NCBI GenBank assembly: GCA_004212155.1
Contig: RXIG01000001.1
Coordinates: 124,001-188,000 of the forward strand
Direction: 5' to 3'
DNA length: 64,000 bases
Origin: an archaeon
Lineage (GTDB): Archaea > Methanobacteriota_B > Thermococci > Methanofastidiosales > NM3
Shown one piece after another: positions 35,332 through 46,120 of the stretch. The notes under the pieces were generated by a model. That model was not told the origin of the DNA, searched no databases, and was given only the letters and a program-made list of their open reading frames with translations. The position numbers and the translations under genes are program-made. Every line of letters begins with the position of its first letter. Position 1 is the first letter of the stretch.

Positions 35332-35796
35332 ATGGCCATCAAAGGTGGAGGGAAGACCGTTTACATCTATGCGATGTGTATGTTAATCTTCCTTCCATTC
35401 ATGGCACAATGCATCACCGGCGATGGGGATGGCAGCGTTCCCGTCACGGCTGACCCATCGTTGAACGAGGTGCATGTGACATACTTCCATGAAACAAAGC
35501 GCTGTGAAGCCTGCATCCACATGGAAACATGGAGCTACCTCGTGCTCCAGACATACTTCGAGGGCGATGACATTCGCTTCTTTTCCTACAACATCGAGGA
35601 ACCTTCCTCATCCGATGCTGTCGAGTTGTATGATGCGTATTACACAAGCCTTTATGTAGACAGCATCTATGATGGCGCCCATCATATTGAGGAGTTCTCC
35701 GACTGTTGGCTGCTCTCGGGTGACAAGGAGGCGTTCATGTCGTCGTTTAAAGATTTTGTGCAACGGCATATTGACAATATGGAGAGATCATCATGA
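35332..35796 (+). CDS. Secreted CxxC thioredoxin-like protein
   Basis: 154 aa. A signal sequence (VYIYAMCMLIFLPFMAQC) could be a lipoprotein signal, with Cys as anchor. The mature part starts VHVTYFHETKRCEACIHMETW with CxxC and continues as a thioredoxin-like fold. The next gene encodes a clear homologue. ATG 35332 is chosen; GTG 35320 would overlap the previous gene. It overlaps the next ATG by 4 nt. Confidence 0.75.
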   Translation: MAIKGGGKTVYIYAMCMLIFLPFMAQCITGDGDGSVPVTADPSLNEVHVTYFHETKRCEACIHMETWSYLVLQTYFEGDDIRFFSYNIEEPSSSDAVELYDAYYTSLYVDSIYDGAHHIEEFSDCWLLSGDKEAFMSSFKDFVQRHIDNMERSS

Positions 35797-36488
35797 CACA
35801 ACGAGGAGGCATACCGAGGGAAAACGGCAATCGAATGGTAAATACGCATAAAAGCACCGATATGAAACGTACCGGCCAACACAAAAGAGGGGAGCATGGG
35901 AACAATTCGCGTGGCGGGGCCATGCTGCTTGTTGCGATCATCGCGCTGCTGATTATCGGCGCTGGATTCATCTTTGCTTTCGATACGTTTTCAGGCGATG
36001 ACCTACAGTCCACGACCACTCCCGCGCCAACGACATCGCCACCAACAACGGAGCCACCCACGACCACTCCCGCGCCAACGACATCGCCACCAACAACGGA
36101 GCCACCCACGACCACTCCCGCGCCAACGACGGCCCCTCCAACTACAGAACCACCACAACAAAAGGTAGTCCATGTATACCATTTCCATGGCACGACCCAA
36201 TGCCGGTCATGCATCTATGCTGAACAATATGCGCGCTACACGATCGAAACGTACTTTCCTGATAAGCTCGATGATGGCACCATCACCTATCAGAGCCTCA
36301 ACTATATGGATAGTTCCAACTCTGAAATCGTCAACGAGCTTAACGTCTACGGGTCGTCCGTCTACGTGGTGGTGGAAGAGGGCGGCGAGCGGGAGACGTA
36401 CAATCCCACCTATAATCTGTGGAGCCTGACAGGCAACAAGCAACGATTTGCAGAATACTTCTCAACATATCTGGAGAACCTCCTATGA
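35793..36488 (+). CDS. Membrane-anchored CxxC thioredoxin-like protein with Thr/Pro linker
   Basis: 231 aa. A basic N terminus, one transmembrane helix (about residues 44-65), a Thr/Pro/Glu linker of tandem 16-residue repeats, then a domain starting VVHVYHFHGTTQCRSCIYAEQY with CxxC. It is a homologue of the preceding protein with its own anchor. It faces outward and could take electrons from CcdA, whose ATG overlaps its stop codon. Confidence 0.78.
   Translation: MTQRGGIPRENGNRMVNTHKSTDMKRTGQHKRGEHGNNSRGGAMLLVAIIALLIIGAGFIFAFDTFSGDDLQSTTTPAPTTSPPTTEPPTTTPAPTTSPPTTEPPTTTPAPTTAPPTTEPPQQKVVHVYHFHGTTQCRSCIYAEQYARYTIETYFPDKLDDGTITYQSLNYMDSSNSEIVNELNVYGSSVYVVVEEGGERETYNPTYNLWSLTGNKQRFAEYFSTYLENLL
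36011..36130 (+). repeat. 48-bp tandem repeat within the linker
   Basis: Two exact 48-bp units (36011-36058, 36059-36106) and half of a third. Each encodes 16 residues of Thr/Pro/Glu linker, so the length can vary without breaking the frame. Confidence 0.9.
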
Positions 36489-37600
36489 TCGAGTTCATAG
36501 ACCAGCTTGCCCAACAGTCTGGCATCCCATTCATATCGGCGTTCTTCCTTGGTCTTTCCACTGCCATCGCGCCCTGTACCTTTGCCGCCAACGTAGCGGC
36601 CATCGGGTACATTGCCAAGGATGCGAAAAATCCCTTTAAGGCACTCTCATCCGGTGTCTTTTTCAGCATCGGACGGATGTTGACATACCTGTTCATCGGA
36701 CTGTTCATGATATCCGCTGGGCGAGTGATCGGATCGTTCGCGCGGGACACGCAGTCATACGGAAACCTCATAATAGGTCCCCTGCTGATAGCGATAGGCA
36801 TATGGTTTGCAGGCTCGTTCGATCTTCCTATCTCTCTTGGCGAGGGGCATGTGCTCTCAACTGCAAAGCGGATGTACCACAGAGGGTATATGGGTGCGCT
36901 ACTCGTCGGCATCATATTCGGGTTCGCATTTTGCCCCTATTCGGGAATGCTGTTTTTTGGCCTCCTGATACCTCTTGCGCTCTCATCATCGAGCGGCCCT
37001 GTGCTTCCCGTCATCTTCGGACTGGGCGTGAATATCCCAGTACTGATTTTCGCAGGTCTCCTCTACTTTAGCGCAACTCGCGCCCGTAGCTTTGGAAGGG
37101 CGCTAGCGTCAACATGGACATACCTTAGCAAGCTCATTGGCATGATACTCGTCGTGACCGGTTGTTACTACACGGGGCCTTACCTGGGTCTGTATTGGGG
37201 CATACCACATGGCGAGATATTCCTGTTCGTCTGCTCGTTGATCGTCCTTGCGACGGCATACCTCGTCCGGGCAAGAAGGGATGCGGCCCCGTGCAAGGAA
37301 CCAGTTCACGAAACTCCGGAGCGTAAGTCCGTATCGTACGCCAAGAAAAAGGCTGCGGCGGCACCACGCCACGAACAGAACCATGAACAAAATAAGCCCA
37401 CTAAGAGCGAGGACATCGATGCCATGCTACAGGGGTTCTCAACGCAGCTGTCGGAAGCACGAACGCACGATTACTTCAGATTAAAGCGAGAGTATGACAG
37501 GATAGAAGGGGAGATAGAGCGTCGTGGCATGCAGGGATCGTACGCAGACACCCTTCGTGCCTGCCACGACGTGCTCCAGACTATGCTAAAAGAGTTGTGA
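36485..37600 (+). CDS. ccdA: CcdA/DsbD-type thiol-disulfide transmembrane transporter
   Basis: 371 aa. Six or more helices with the paired Cys motifs IAPCTFAANVAA and FAFCPYSGMLFF, which carry reducing equivalents from cytoplasmic thioredoxin across the membrane. A soluble lysine-rich tail of about 85 residues (from about 285) is unusual for CcdA. It overlaps the upstream CxxC gene by ATGA. Confidence 0.88.
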   Translation: MIEFIDQLAQQSGIPFISAFFLGLSTAIAPCTFAANVAAIGYIAKDAKNPFKALSSGVFFSIGRMLTYLFIGLFMISAGRVIGSFARDTQSYGNLIIGPLLIAIGIWFAGSFDLPISLGEGHVLSTAKRMYHRGYMGALLVGIIFGFAFCPYSGMLFFGLLIPLALSSSSGPVLPVIFGLGVNIPVLIFAGLLYFSATRARSFGRALASTWTYLSKLIGMILVVTGCYYTGPYLGLYWGIPHGEIFLFVCSLIVLATAYLVRARRDAAPCKEPVHETPERKSVSYAKKKAAAAPRHEQNHEQNKPTKSEDIDAMLQGFSTQLSEARTHDYFRLKREYDRIEGEIERRGMQGSYADTLRACHDVLQTMLKEL

Positions 37601-37602
37601 TC

Positions 37603-38658
37603 CTATTCTAATTTGTTCTTGACCTTCTCCATCTTCTCGACAGCCTCGGCCATCTTGTCTGTGACAAGCGAGATCCTGAAGTGGTCCTCATACGGCCCAA
37701 AGGGACTTCCTGGAAGGACCGATACGCCCTCGTCGAGCACGGCCATGGCGAATTCGTCTGCGTTGCCGTTGAATCGTGGGAAGAGGTAGAATGTGCCGTC
37801 CGATGGCAGTACCTCAAACCCTGCGTCACGCAGCAGTGAGACCGCCTCGTCGCGTCGCTTCCTGTAGAAGTCGCTGATGTAGTCGGATGTCTCCTCGATG
37901 ATGTTCATGGCGGTAAGCGCCGCATACTGCGCGAACTCCGAAGGGCTCGTGGTCGTCAGTTGCTGGAACTCCTGTATCTTCTTGATGAGTTCTGGGCGTG
38001 CGACAGCATAGCCAAGGCGGTAGCCCGTCATCGAGAACGTCTTGGAGAACGACCCGATACAGATATAGTCGCAGTCGAACTCGGTGATCGAGGATGCCTT
38101 TGTAAACGACATGTGCGTGTAGACCTCGTCGGAGAGCACGGTGAACTCGTCATCGGCAGCCTTGTCCGCGAGTTCCTTGTACTGGTCGTGCGGGAGACCT
38201 ACGCCCGTCGGGTTGTTGGGATAGTTTATGACCGCCATTGTCGTCTCGCGTGGTATGGAGGAAAAATCTGGGCGGAACCCTTCTTCGAACGTCGTATCGA
38301 TCGTAGCATAAAGCTTTCCCAGCTTCTTGAGCATGAGGGTGTATGCTCCCCAGCAGGGGCGGATCAGCGTTGCGTTGCCCTCCATCTGCTCGAAAGCTGC
38401 AAAGATGGGGAACTTGCCTCCAGCGGTGATGATGACATGGTCCTCTGGCACGCCATACGCCTCAGCAACACGCTCGCGCAGCGGCGGTATGCCCTTGGAG
38501 TGGGTGTATCCCGTCCTGTTCTCGTCAATGGCGCGCTGGGTGGCCCTTTTGACAGCGGGAGGCACGGGGAGGTCTGGCTGACCGATATCAAGTCTGATGA
38601 GGGGCTTCCCTTCGGATTGTATCTTTGAGATCCTGTCTATAAGTTCGTAAACTGACAT
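37603..38658 (-). CDS. Class I aminotransferase (aspartate-type)
   Basis: 351 aa PLP enzyme. RLDIGQPDLPVP, TAGGKFPIF, NYPNNPTGVG, LSDEVYTHM and GSFSKTFSMTGYRLGYA (PLP Lys) are seen. It is somewhat short for the group; the substrate could be aspartate, an aromatic or branched amino acid. It converges with ccdA with a 2-nt gap. Confidence 0.88.
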   Translation of the reverse strand: MSVYELIDRISKIQSEGKPLIRLDIGQPDLPVPPAVKRATQRAIDENRTGYTHSKGIPPLRERVAEAYGVPEDHVIITAGGKFPIFAAFEQMEGNATLIRPCWGAYTLMLKKLGKLYATIDTTFEEGFRPDFSSIPRETTMAVINYPNNPTGVGLPHDQYKELADKAADDEFTVLSDEVYTHMSFTKASSITEFDCDYICIGSFSKTFSMTGYRLGYAVARPELIKKIQEFQQLTTTSPSEFAQYAALTAMNIIEETSDYISDFYRKRRDEAVSLLRDAGFEVLPSDGTFYLFPRFNGNADEFAMAVLDEGVSVLPGSPFGPYEDHFRISLVTDKMAEAVEKMEKVKNKLE

Positions 38659-38795
38659 GGTAATCGCCTCTTTGTAGCATGCGCATGGCTTATTTAAACC
38701 TTATCGCGAATATACTACCTATATGTCGATATTATATATATTTTTTTATTATATTGTTTTCAATTAGGTTTTGTAATAACTATTATTCAAAATTA
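38659..38795. other. AT-rich intergenic region
   Basis: 137 nt, very AT-rich with long A/T runs on both strands. It holds the 3' end of the HAD gene and the promoter of the aminotransferase. No gene. Confidence 0.3.
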
Positions 38796-39440
38796 TTAAA
38801 AAAAGTGCTGTAATTCAGCAACGGATTCGACGATGATGTCGGCCTCTTTGAGATCGTCCTCGTTTCCTCCCCCTGACAAGACGCCGATGGTAAGGCACCC
38901 AAGTGTTTTGCCGGCCGTGATCTCATACGTATAATCGCCCACGACGATGGCCTTCTCGGGTGTTGTGCCAAGCCGCTTTAAGGCACGTTCGAACTGGTCG
39001 GGATGCGGTTTCAGGCGTTCTGCGTCCTCCCTGCTAAGCAGCGTATCGACGTATGGCAACAACCCAGCGTTCTCGAGCGACACGAGCGCGGCATCCTTGT
39101 TGTTCCTTGTTGCCACGGCTATCTTGTATCCCTTGTCACGGAGGTGGGAGAGCGTCTCGCGAGCGCCCGGTATGGCGACGGTGTGCTCTGCCCGTTCGAC
39201 CTCGTATTCGTAGACGCGCGCAATGACGTCGTTTACCGCGCTGTCGCCGTCTAGCTTGAGGATCGCCATTTCCTCCCTGAACAGGTCAAGGGAGTCAACG
39301 ATGCTTATATCCCATGCTATCTTGTCCTCGGGAAATCCGTGGGAACACAGGATCTCCTCCAGTTCCTTTCGCAGCGCCTTGAAGTCCATCTCCAGTGTGA
39401 CGAGCGTTCCGTCCAGGTCGAATATGAACGTATCATACAT
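38796..39440 (-). CDS. HAD-superfamily phosphatase
   Basis: 214 aa. Motif I FDLDGTLV, motif II VATRNN, motif III region RLKPHPDQFERAL and motif IV VGDYTYEI (acidic pair reduced). Phosphoglycolate phosphatase or nucleotidase type; it could also be the missing histidinol-phosphatase, with no specific evidence. ATG 39440 has GGGATC upstream and overlaps the MFS gene by 8 nt. Confidence 0.87.
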   Translation of the reverse strand: MYDTFIFDLDGTLVTLEMDFKALRKELEEILCSHGFPEDKIAWDISIVDSLDLFREEMAILKLDGDSAVNDVIARVYEYEVERAEHTVAIPGARETLSHLRDKGYKIAVATRNNKDAALVSLENAGLLPYVDTLLSREDAERLKPHPDQFERALKRLGTTPEKAIVVGDYTYEITAGKTLGCLTIGVLSGGGNEDDLKEADIIVESVAELQHFF

Positions 39441-40710
39441 TGTTTGATCCCCCATTGTAGGTCTCTTTGACGTTTGTCAACAAAAGCATACCTGCAAGCA
39501 GCGTCCCAGCAGCGGTGAAGAGGAACGCGAGCTCGGGACCCCGTATGTCATAGATGATGCCTCCGACGAGGGGACCGAGCATCCAACCGGTCCCTGTCGC
39601 CAGCTGATAGAGCCCAAACGTCTTGCCCCTGCTGCGCTCGTCACTGACATCGGTCAGAAGCGTAAGTATGGCAGGGTCGCTCATCGCCCATCCCAGCGCC
39701 CGTATGCCGAGCACACCTATCATCTGGAAGGGCGTCCTTATAAATGCCATGGGTATCGTCGTCACGCCCGCATAGAACGCCCCGAACACCATCGGTTTCT
39801 TTCGCCCGATCCTGTCGACAAGATTTCCTGCCAGGGGTCGCCCTATGGCGCCAACGATGCCTGCAAAGGTGAAGGCGAAGCCCACCTGGGTCGCCGTCGC
39901 CCCGATCGATTCCTCTGCGAAGACGGGGAGGAGTGGCTCTATGAGCGCGAAGGCGAAGTTGAAGATGAATCCGCCCAGCAAGACGCTGAATATGGTGCGC
40001 GCATACGGATTCATGCGTATCTCCTCGTAATCGTCCTTGATCCATCCGAATGTGCGCTGTCTGAGTGACAGTGATTCAGTGTTCAACCCGTTTGCCTCGC
40101 GAACGACCGTCTCACGTATGGTCATGTGTATGAGAAGCGCTATCAATGCCGTGATGACGCTCGTGATGATGAACGGGACCTGCACGCCGTAGAGGTCCTT
40201 GAGGAATCCGCCAAAGGCGGGACCGAAGATGATGCCAACGCTGGCCGACATGCCCAGATACCCCATGGCACGCCCCCTGCGTTCCTTTGGCACGCTGTCC
40301 GCGATGAGCGCCGATGCGGCAGGCCATACCGATGCGGAGGCGAATCCCTGGGCCGCGCGCAGCAGGTAGAGCCAGTAGATGTTTGTTGCGAAGGCGAAGC
40401 CACCCATGAATATGCTGTAGCCGATAAAGCCGTAGATGAGCATGGGCTTTCGTCCAACCCGGTCAGAGAGGGCGCCAAAGGGCCTCACCGTAAGCGTTCT
40501 CGTCAAAGCAAACATCGTCGCAACAAGCCCTATCTCCGTCTTTGATGCTCCAAAGTCAGCGGCGATGGTGGGAAGTATGGGAAAGATCATGCCAAACCCG
40601 ATGACGCTCATGAAAATGGCCAGGCAAATAAGCAAGATGTTCCTGTTCTCAGGAAAAAATGACGCTATTTTCTCTCTGATCCTGCCCCTCATCGGTGTTA
40701 CGTTTTTCAT
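39433..40710 (-). CDS. MFS transporter
   Basis: 425 aa, twelve predicted helices with a central cytoplasmic loop. Motif A copies FGALSDRVGRKPML and LAGNLVDRIGRKKPMV mark each half. Drug/H+ antiporter-like; substrate unknown. Coupled to the HAD gene. Confidence 0.9.
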   Translation of the reverse strand: MKNVTPMRGRIREKIASFFPENRNILLICLAIFMSVIGFGMIFPILPTIAADFGASKTEIGLVATMFALTRTLTVRPFGALSDRVGRKPMLIYGFIGYSIFMGGFAFATNIYWLYLLRAAQGFASASVWPAASALIADSVPKERRGRAMGYLGMSASVGIIFGPAFGGFLKDLYGVQVPFIITSVITALIALLIHMTIRETVVREANGLNTESLSLRQRTFGWIKDDYEEIRMNPYARTIFSVLLGGFIFNFAFALIEPLLPVFAEESIGATATQVGFAFTFAGIVGAIGRPLAGNLVDRIGRKKPMVFGAFYAGVTTIPMAFIRTPFQMIGVLGIRALGWAMSDPAILTLLTDVSDERSRGKTFGLYQLATGTGWMLGPLVGGIIYDIRGPELAFLFTAAGTLLAGMLLLTNVKETYNGGSNNV

Positions 40711-40817
40711 GTCTCATAAAAACTTTTCTTTTTGTCTTTTAGACCCCATTAGAGCACAAAGCTTTTTTTGTTCCAAAGATTCGCAACCTTTAAAATGTCA
40801 GCTCACCAAGCGCATGC

Positions 40818-41750
40818 ATGGTCGAAGCGGTCTATCCCCTCATAGCGTTGGCCGTCACGTTCGTAGTGGCACCATTCCTGATACGCTCGTTCCTCTCACG
40901 TAACATCATCGGCAGGGACAGGCACAAGCCTGATCGTCCCCGTGTCGCCGAGATGGGGGGCATCGCACCGTTCATTGGGATCATGTGCGCCACGGCGCTC
41001 TTTTTGTTTTTCGAGGGTGATGCGGCAATCGCCGCTTTTGCGGGCTCGCTTGCGATCGTCTTTGCCGTAGGGGTGCTCGACGACCTGCGTGCACTGCGCC
41101 AGAGGACAAAGCTTGCGCTCCTCCTCACGGCCGGGGTACCCATCATCGCCCTGGGCAAAGGGTCGCTCGACCTCGTTTTAGTGACGCTTGATTTCGGTGT
41201 GGTTTACGCGCTCCTCGTCGTTGTGGGCATGAGCGCAGCTGCGAATCTCACCAACATCCTGGAGGGATTCAATGGTGAGGCGTGCGGCATGGGCGTCATC
41301 GCGACCGCGTTTCTCGTGATCGACGCACATGTCGTCGGCGCGCCGGGTCTCGCGCGCATGCTCGCTCCGGTCTGTCTTGCGTATCTTGCCCTGCTCTACT
41401 ACAATCGATATCCTGCGCGCGTCTTTCCGGGTGATACGGGGACGCTGCTCATAGGGGGTGCCATCGGCGCGGCGACCATCCTTGAAGGTGTGCCCCTGCT
41501 TGGCGTCATCGTGCTTGCCCCCCATATCGTTGAGTTCTTCCTCAAGGCCACGGTGCGATTCGGCGGAGTGAAGTACGGGCCAACGAGTGTTGATGACGAC
41601 GGCATCCTCCATCCGCCACCCTATCGGTCCCTTGCAAACACGTTGACGCGCCGTATGCGCCTCACAGAGCCGCACCTCGTTGCTGTGCTTTGGATCATCG
41701 AGATGGCCGCAGGTTGCGCAAGCATTGTCGTGGCGTATTTTCTCTACTGA
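40818..41750 (+). CDS. UDP-GlcNAc:polyprenyl-phosphate transferase, AglH/Alg7-like
   Basis: 310 aa integral membrane enzyme of the MraY/WecA/Alg7 family. VGVLDDLRALRQRTKL (catalytic DD), NLTNILEGFNGEACGMG and RVFPGDTGTLLIGG are diagnostic; the cytoplasmic loop near residue 250 contains HPPPYR. It puts a sugar-1-phosphate on dolichyl phosphate to start N-glycan synthesis. The next gene, glmS, supplies the hexosamine precursor. Confidence 0.9.
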   Translation: MVEAVYPLIALAVTFVVAPFLIRSFLSRNIIGRDRHKPDRPRVAEMGGIAPFIGIMCATALFLFFEGDAAIAAFAGSLAIVFAVGVLDDLRALRQRTKLALLLTAGVPIIALGKGSLDLVLVTLDFGVVYALLVVVGMSAAANLTNILEGFNGEACGMGVIATAFLVIDAHVVGAPGLARMLAPVCLAYLALLYYNRYPARVFPGDTGTLLIGGAIGAATILEGVPLLGVIVLAPHIVEFFLKATVRFGGVKYGPTSVDDDGILHPPPYRSLANTLTRRMRLTEPHLVAVLWIIEMAAGCASIVVAYFLY

Positions 41751-41816
41751 CCCCTTATTCCGCAGAACGCAACAACCTTTTTTAACATATGATGTGCATC
41801 TAAGCATGGTGAAAAT

Positions 41817-43556
<1,740 letters not shown>

Positions 43557-43590
43557 GTGTAAAAAAAGGTCAAAAAATAATGAAAAATAG

Positions 43591-43607
43591 AAGGGGAGCA
43601 TGTCCCC
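43591..43607. terminator. Bidirectional hairpin between glmS and rpl12
   Basis: AGGGGA-GCATG-TCCCCT, followed by CTTTT on plus and by a T-rich stretch on minus. It separates two convergent operons. Confidence 0.5.
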
Positions 43608-43617
43608 TCTTTTCGAT

Positions 43618-43932
43618 CTAACCGAAGAGTGAACCGAGTCCTTCGAGTGCTTCCTCTTCCGAGGCTTCCTCTTCTTCCTCTTCTTCCTCTTCTTCCTTCG
43701 TCTCGCCTGCTGACTCTGCAGCCGGAGCGGCTGCGGCAGCCGGAGCCGCTGATGGTATGGCGGCTGACTTGATAGCCTCATCGATGTCGACGTTCTCAAG
43801 AGCAGCGATAAGCGCCTTAACTCTCGCCTCGTCCACTTCTACACCAGCTGCATCGAGGATCTGCTTGACGTTCTCCTCGTTGACTTCCTTGTTAGCAGCA
43901 TGCAAGATCATTGCAGCATATACGTATTCCAT
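43618..43932 (-). CDS. rpl12: Ribosomal protein P1 (L12 stalk)
   Basis: 104 aa: helical dimerisation domain [17 protein letters not shown], Ala-rich hinge, and an acidic C terminus ending EGLGSLFG that recruits translation factors. Strong GGAGGTG before the ATG. Last gene of the L11-L1-L10-L12 operon. Confidence 0.97.
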   Translation of the reverse strand: MEYVYAAMILHAANKEVNEENVKQILDAAGVEVDEARVKALIAALENVDIDEAIKSAAIPSAAPAAAAAPAAESAGETKEEEEEEEEEEASEEEALEGLGSLFG

Positions 43933-43958
43933 TTCTACACCTCCAAGTTAACATAACC

Positions 43959-44963
43959 TTATCCAAAGAGTGAGTCCAGTCCTCCAAGAGTCTCCTCTTC
44001 CGATGCTTCCTCTTCTTCCTCTTCCTCTTCGGCCGCTTCCTCCTCCGCGGCAGGGGCTTGCTCTGCAGCGGGGGCGGCAGCCGTCGCTCCGAGGCGTGCT
44101 ATGAGCTCCTCGTCGAGTGCATCCTCGGCGACGTGCCGTGCGAGGCTGAGCATCTCTGCCTGACTCTTGGCTATGAGTAGCGGTAGGCTCTCTTCGTTGA
44201 CTATACCTGCGTTAAACGATAGGTTGCGCATGTTGTTGAACGCGATGGTGACCAACATGCTCGTCGTGTCGTCAGTGGTGATGGCCGCGTTGATGGCCAG
44301 ATTGAGTGCAGACCTGTATGCATCCTCGAACTGGTCGCGGACCGCCGATTCGTCGATCGCGAGGTCGTGTGCCTCGAAGACGAACCCGTTCTCGTACGCA
44401 GCGAACAGGTTGAGCCCCACCTCGAGCGGCTCGATCTCAAGCTTGTTGAGGATCTCTGCCACTTCGGGTTTGATGACCTCTCCTTCCTTCACTACGACAT
44501 GGTCCTTTTTCACCACGATCTTTCCAGACTCTATGGCGGCAGGTATGCCGATCCTTTGCATCTCGCCCACGAGCGGTCCGGGAGGAAATCCCGTATCGCC
44601 CTTGGGGATCATCACGTCATTGGGTGCGACCTCTCCTCCCTTGGCGGGAGCGCTCGTCTTGCCTTTCTCGAACTTCTTGTACAAGACAAACGGATTGAGG
44701 GTGCTTAGCGCAAGTGATGCGCCGCCTTGCACATACGATGCAAGGGAACGCAAGGCCTCGTCATCGGACTCTTGCAGCGCAAATCTGAGCAACGTGTTCC
44801 TCGCTATGCGGATCTGCACGTTGCCATAGAACTCCCGTCGCATGGACTGAAGCTGTTTGGCTGCGATGCCCGATATGTCGACGATGCCTATGACCGGATA
44901 GGATTGCAAGAGCGCCGAGAGCTTCTCGACCTCTTCTTTTTTCCAGGCAGCCACATGTGCCAT
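43959..44963 (-). CDS. rplP0: Ribosomal protein uL10 (P0)
   Basis: 334 aa. MAHVAAWKKEEVEKL, GIVDISGIAAKQL, GEVAPNDVMIPKGDTGFPPGP in the rRNA-binding and insertion parts; helices that bind P1 dimers; and an acidic tail ending GGLDSLFG like P1. Its ATG shares the A of the L1 stop (TAATG). Confidence 0.97.
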   Translation of the reverse strand: MAHVAAWKKEEVEKLSALLQSYPVIGIVDISGIAAKQLQSMRREFYGNVQIRIARNTLLRFALQESDDEALRSLASYVQGGASLALSTLNPFVLYKKFEKGKTSAPAKGGEVAPNDVMIPKGDTGFPPGPLVGEMQRIGIPAAIESGKIVVKKDHVVVKEGEVIKPEVAEILNKLEIEPLEVGLNLFAAYENGFVFEAHDLAIDESAVRDQFEDAYRSALNLAINAAITTDDTTSMLVTIAFNNMRNLSFNAGIVNEESLPLLIAKSQAEMLSLARHVAEDALDEELIARLGATAAAPAAEQAPAAEEEAAEEEEEEEEASEEETLGGLDSLFG

Positions 44964-45601
44964 TATCGACGCACCTCCACCTTCACTGGTGTTCCCATCG
45001 TCGTTTTCATGTAAAGGGACCTTACGTGTGCAAGTCCTCGTTCGTACTTACGTTCGACAACGTTGAGGATTGCCATGGCGTTCTCTGCGAGCTCGTCGTC
45101 TGGCATCTTCTCCGTGCCGATGAGGACCTGGATCACAGGTGCCTTCTTCATTTCTATCTTTACTGTCTTTTCGAGGTTCTTTACCATTGCTTCTAGAGGG
45201 GCGTTTGGTGGGAGCGGCTTAGGCATCTTACCCCGTGGGGCAAGGATGGGGCCAAGCAGTTTACCCACTTGAGGCATAAGGTCTGCCTGAGCCAAGAAAA
45301 AGTCATGATCCTTGGCGAATCGCTTCGCTTCACGCTTGTCGCCTGCAAACTCCTCCAAGTCTTCGATGACGTCAAGACCCAATTCTTTGGCATTGTAGGC
45401 TAGTTCTCGCTCTGCAATTACCGCGACCCGTATCGGTTTACCCCTTCCGTAGGGAAGGTTGACCTCTTGACGGATCTTGTTCTCAGGTTTCTTGATGTCG
45501 ACTTCTTTGAGGTTTGCTATGATTTCGATCGACTGCGTGAAGTTTCGCGGCTTGGAGTTCTCCTTTGCCTCCTTCACTCCTCGTGCCAATGCTTCATTCA
45601 C
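44963..45601 (-). CDS. rpl1: Ribosomal protein uL1
   Basis: 212 aa. KPRNFTQSIEIIANLKEVD, GKLLGPILAPRGKMPKPLP and the closing LYMKTTMGTPVKVEV are family signatures. GTG start at 45601 with GGAGGTGA 4 nt upstream. Archaeal L1 often represses its own operon by binding the mRNA. Confidence 0.97.
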   Translation of the reverse strand: MNEALARGVKEAKENSKPRNFTQSIEIIANLKEVDIKKPENKIRQEVNLPYGRGKPIRVAVIAERELAYNAKELGLDVIEDLEEFAGDKREAKRFAKDHDFFLAQADLMPQVGKLLGPILAPRGKMPKPLPPNAPLEAMVKNLEKTVKIEMKKAPVIQVLIGTEKMPDDELAENAMAILNVVERKYERGLAHVRSLYMKTTMGTPVKVEVRR

Positions 45602-45638
45602 GGATTCACCTCCGTATGAGAAGCTGATACGACCGTGT

Positions 45639-46109
45639 TCAGAAGTACTCGTCGTAGGCTCCTTCGTCGATTTCTTTCTGTACGTCCTTTATTTTCTTGT
45701 TGTCGACTGTGATATTCATGGGTACGCCTGCGCCAAGGACCTCCTTGGTCGCATGCTTCATGTCATATGAGAGGACATTGTCCATCTTCATCTTGGCGAT
45801 CTTGACGGCCTGTTCGAACGTCAGATTCCCGCCTGTCTCGCTGCCGGGTTTCTGAGGGCCTCTCTCGATGCCAATCTCCTTCTTGATGAGTGCCGTTGTG
45901 GGTGGTGTGCCCACGGTGATCTCAAAGTTTCTCTTATCGTCGACGGTGACGGTGACGGGGACCTTCATCCCTGCGAAATCCTTCGTCTTCTCATTAATGG
46001 CCTGAACGACCTTGGGCACAGGAGCACCAAGCGGCCCAAGCGCAGGGCCCAGTGGCGGTCCAGCTGTCGCCTTTCCTCCGTCAACCAGTGTCTTTATCGA
46101 TTGTGCCAT
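45639..46109 (-). CDS. rpl11: Ribosomal protein uL11
   Basis: 156 aa. KTLVDGGKATAGPPLGPALGPLG and GTPPTTALIKKE, LSYDMKHATKEVLGAG identify it. ATG 46109 follows GGTGAGACAA; the earlier in-frame start lacks support. Confidence 0.97.
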   Translation of the reverse strand: MAQSIKTLVDGGKATAGPPLGPALGPLGAPVPKVVQAINEKTKDFAGMKVPVTVTVDDKRNFEITVGTPPTTALIKKEIGIERGPQKPGSETGGNLTFEQAVKIAKMKMDNVLSYDMKHATKEVLGAGVPMNITVDNKKIKDVQKEIDEGAYDEYF

Positions 46110-46120
46110 TTGTCTCACCT

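Noticed and set aside
36011-36130. Repeat array as a possible CRISPR
   Set aside because: The repeats are contiguous 48-bp units in a coding frame with no spacers; no CRISPR array or cas gene was seen anywhere in the window.
38796-39440. HAD phosphatase as the missing histidinol-phosphatase
   Set aside because: Generic phosphoglycolate-type motifs, far from the his operon, and coupled to an MFS transporter; nothing specific supports it.
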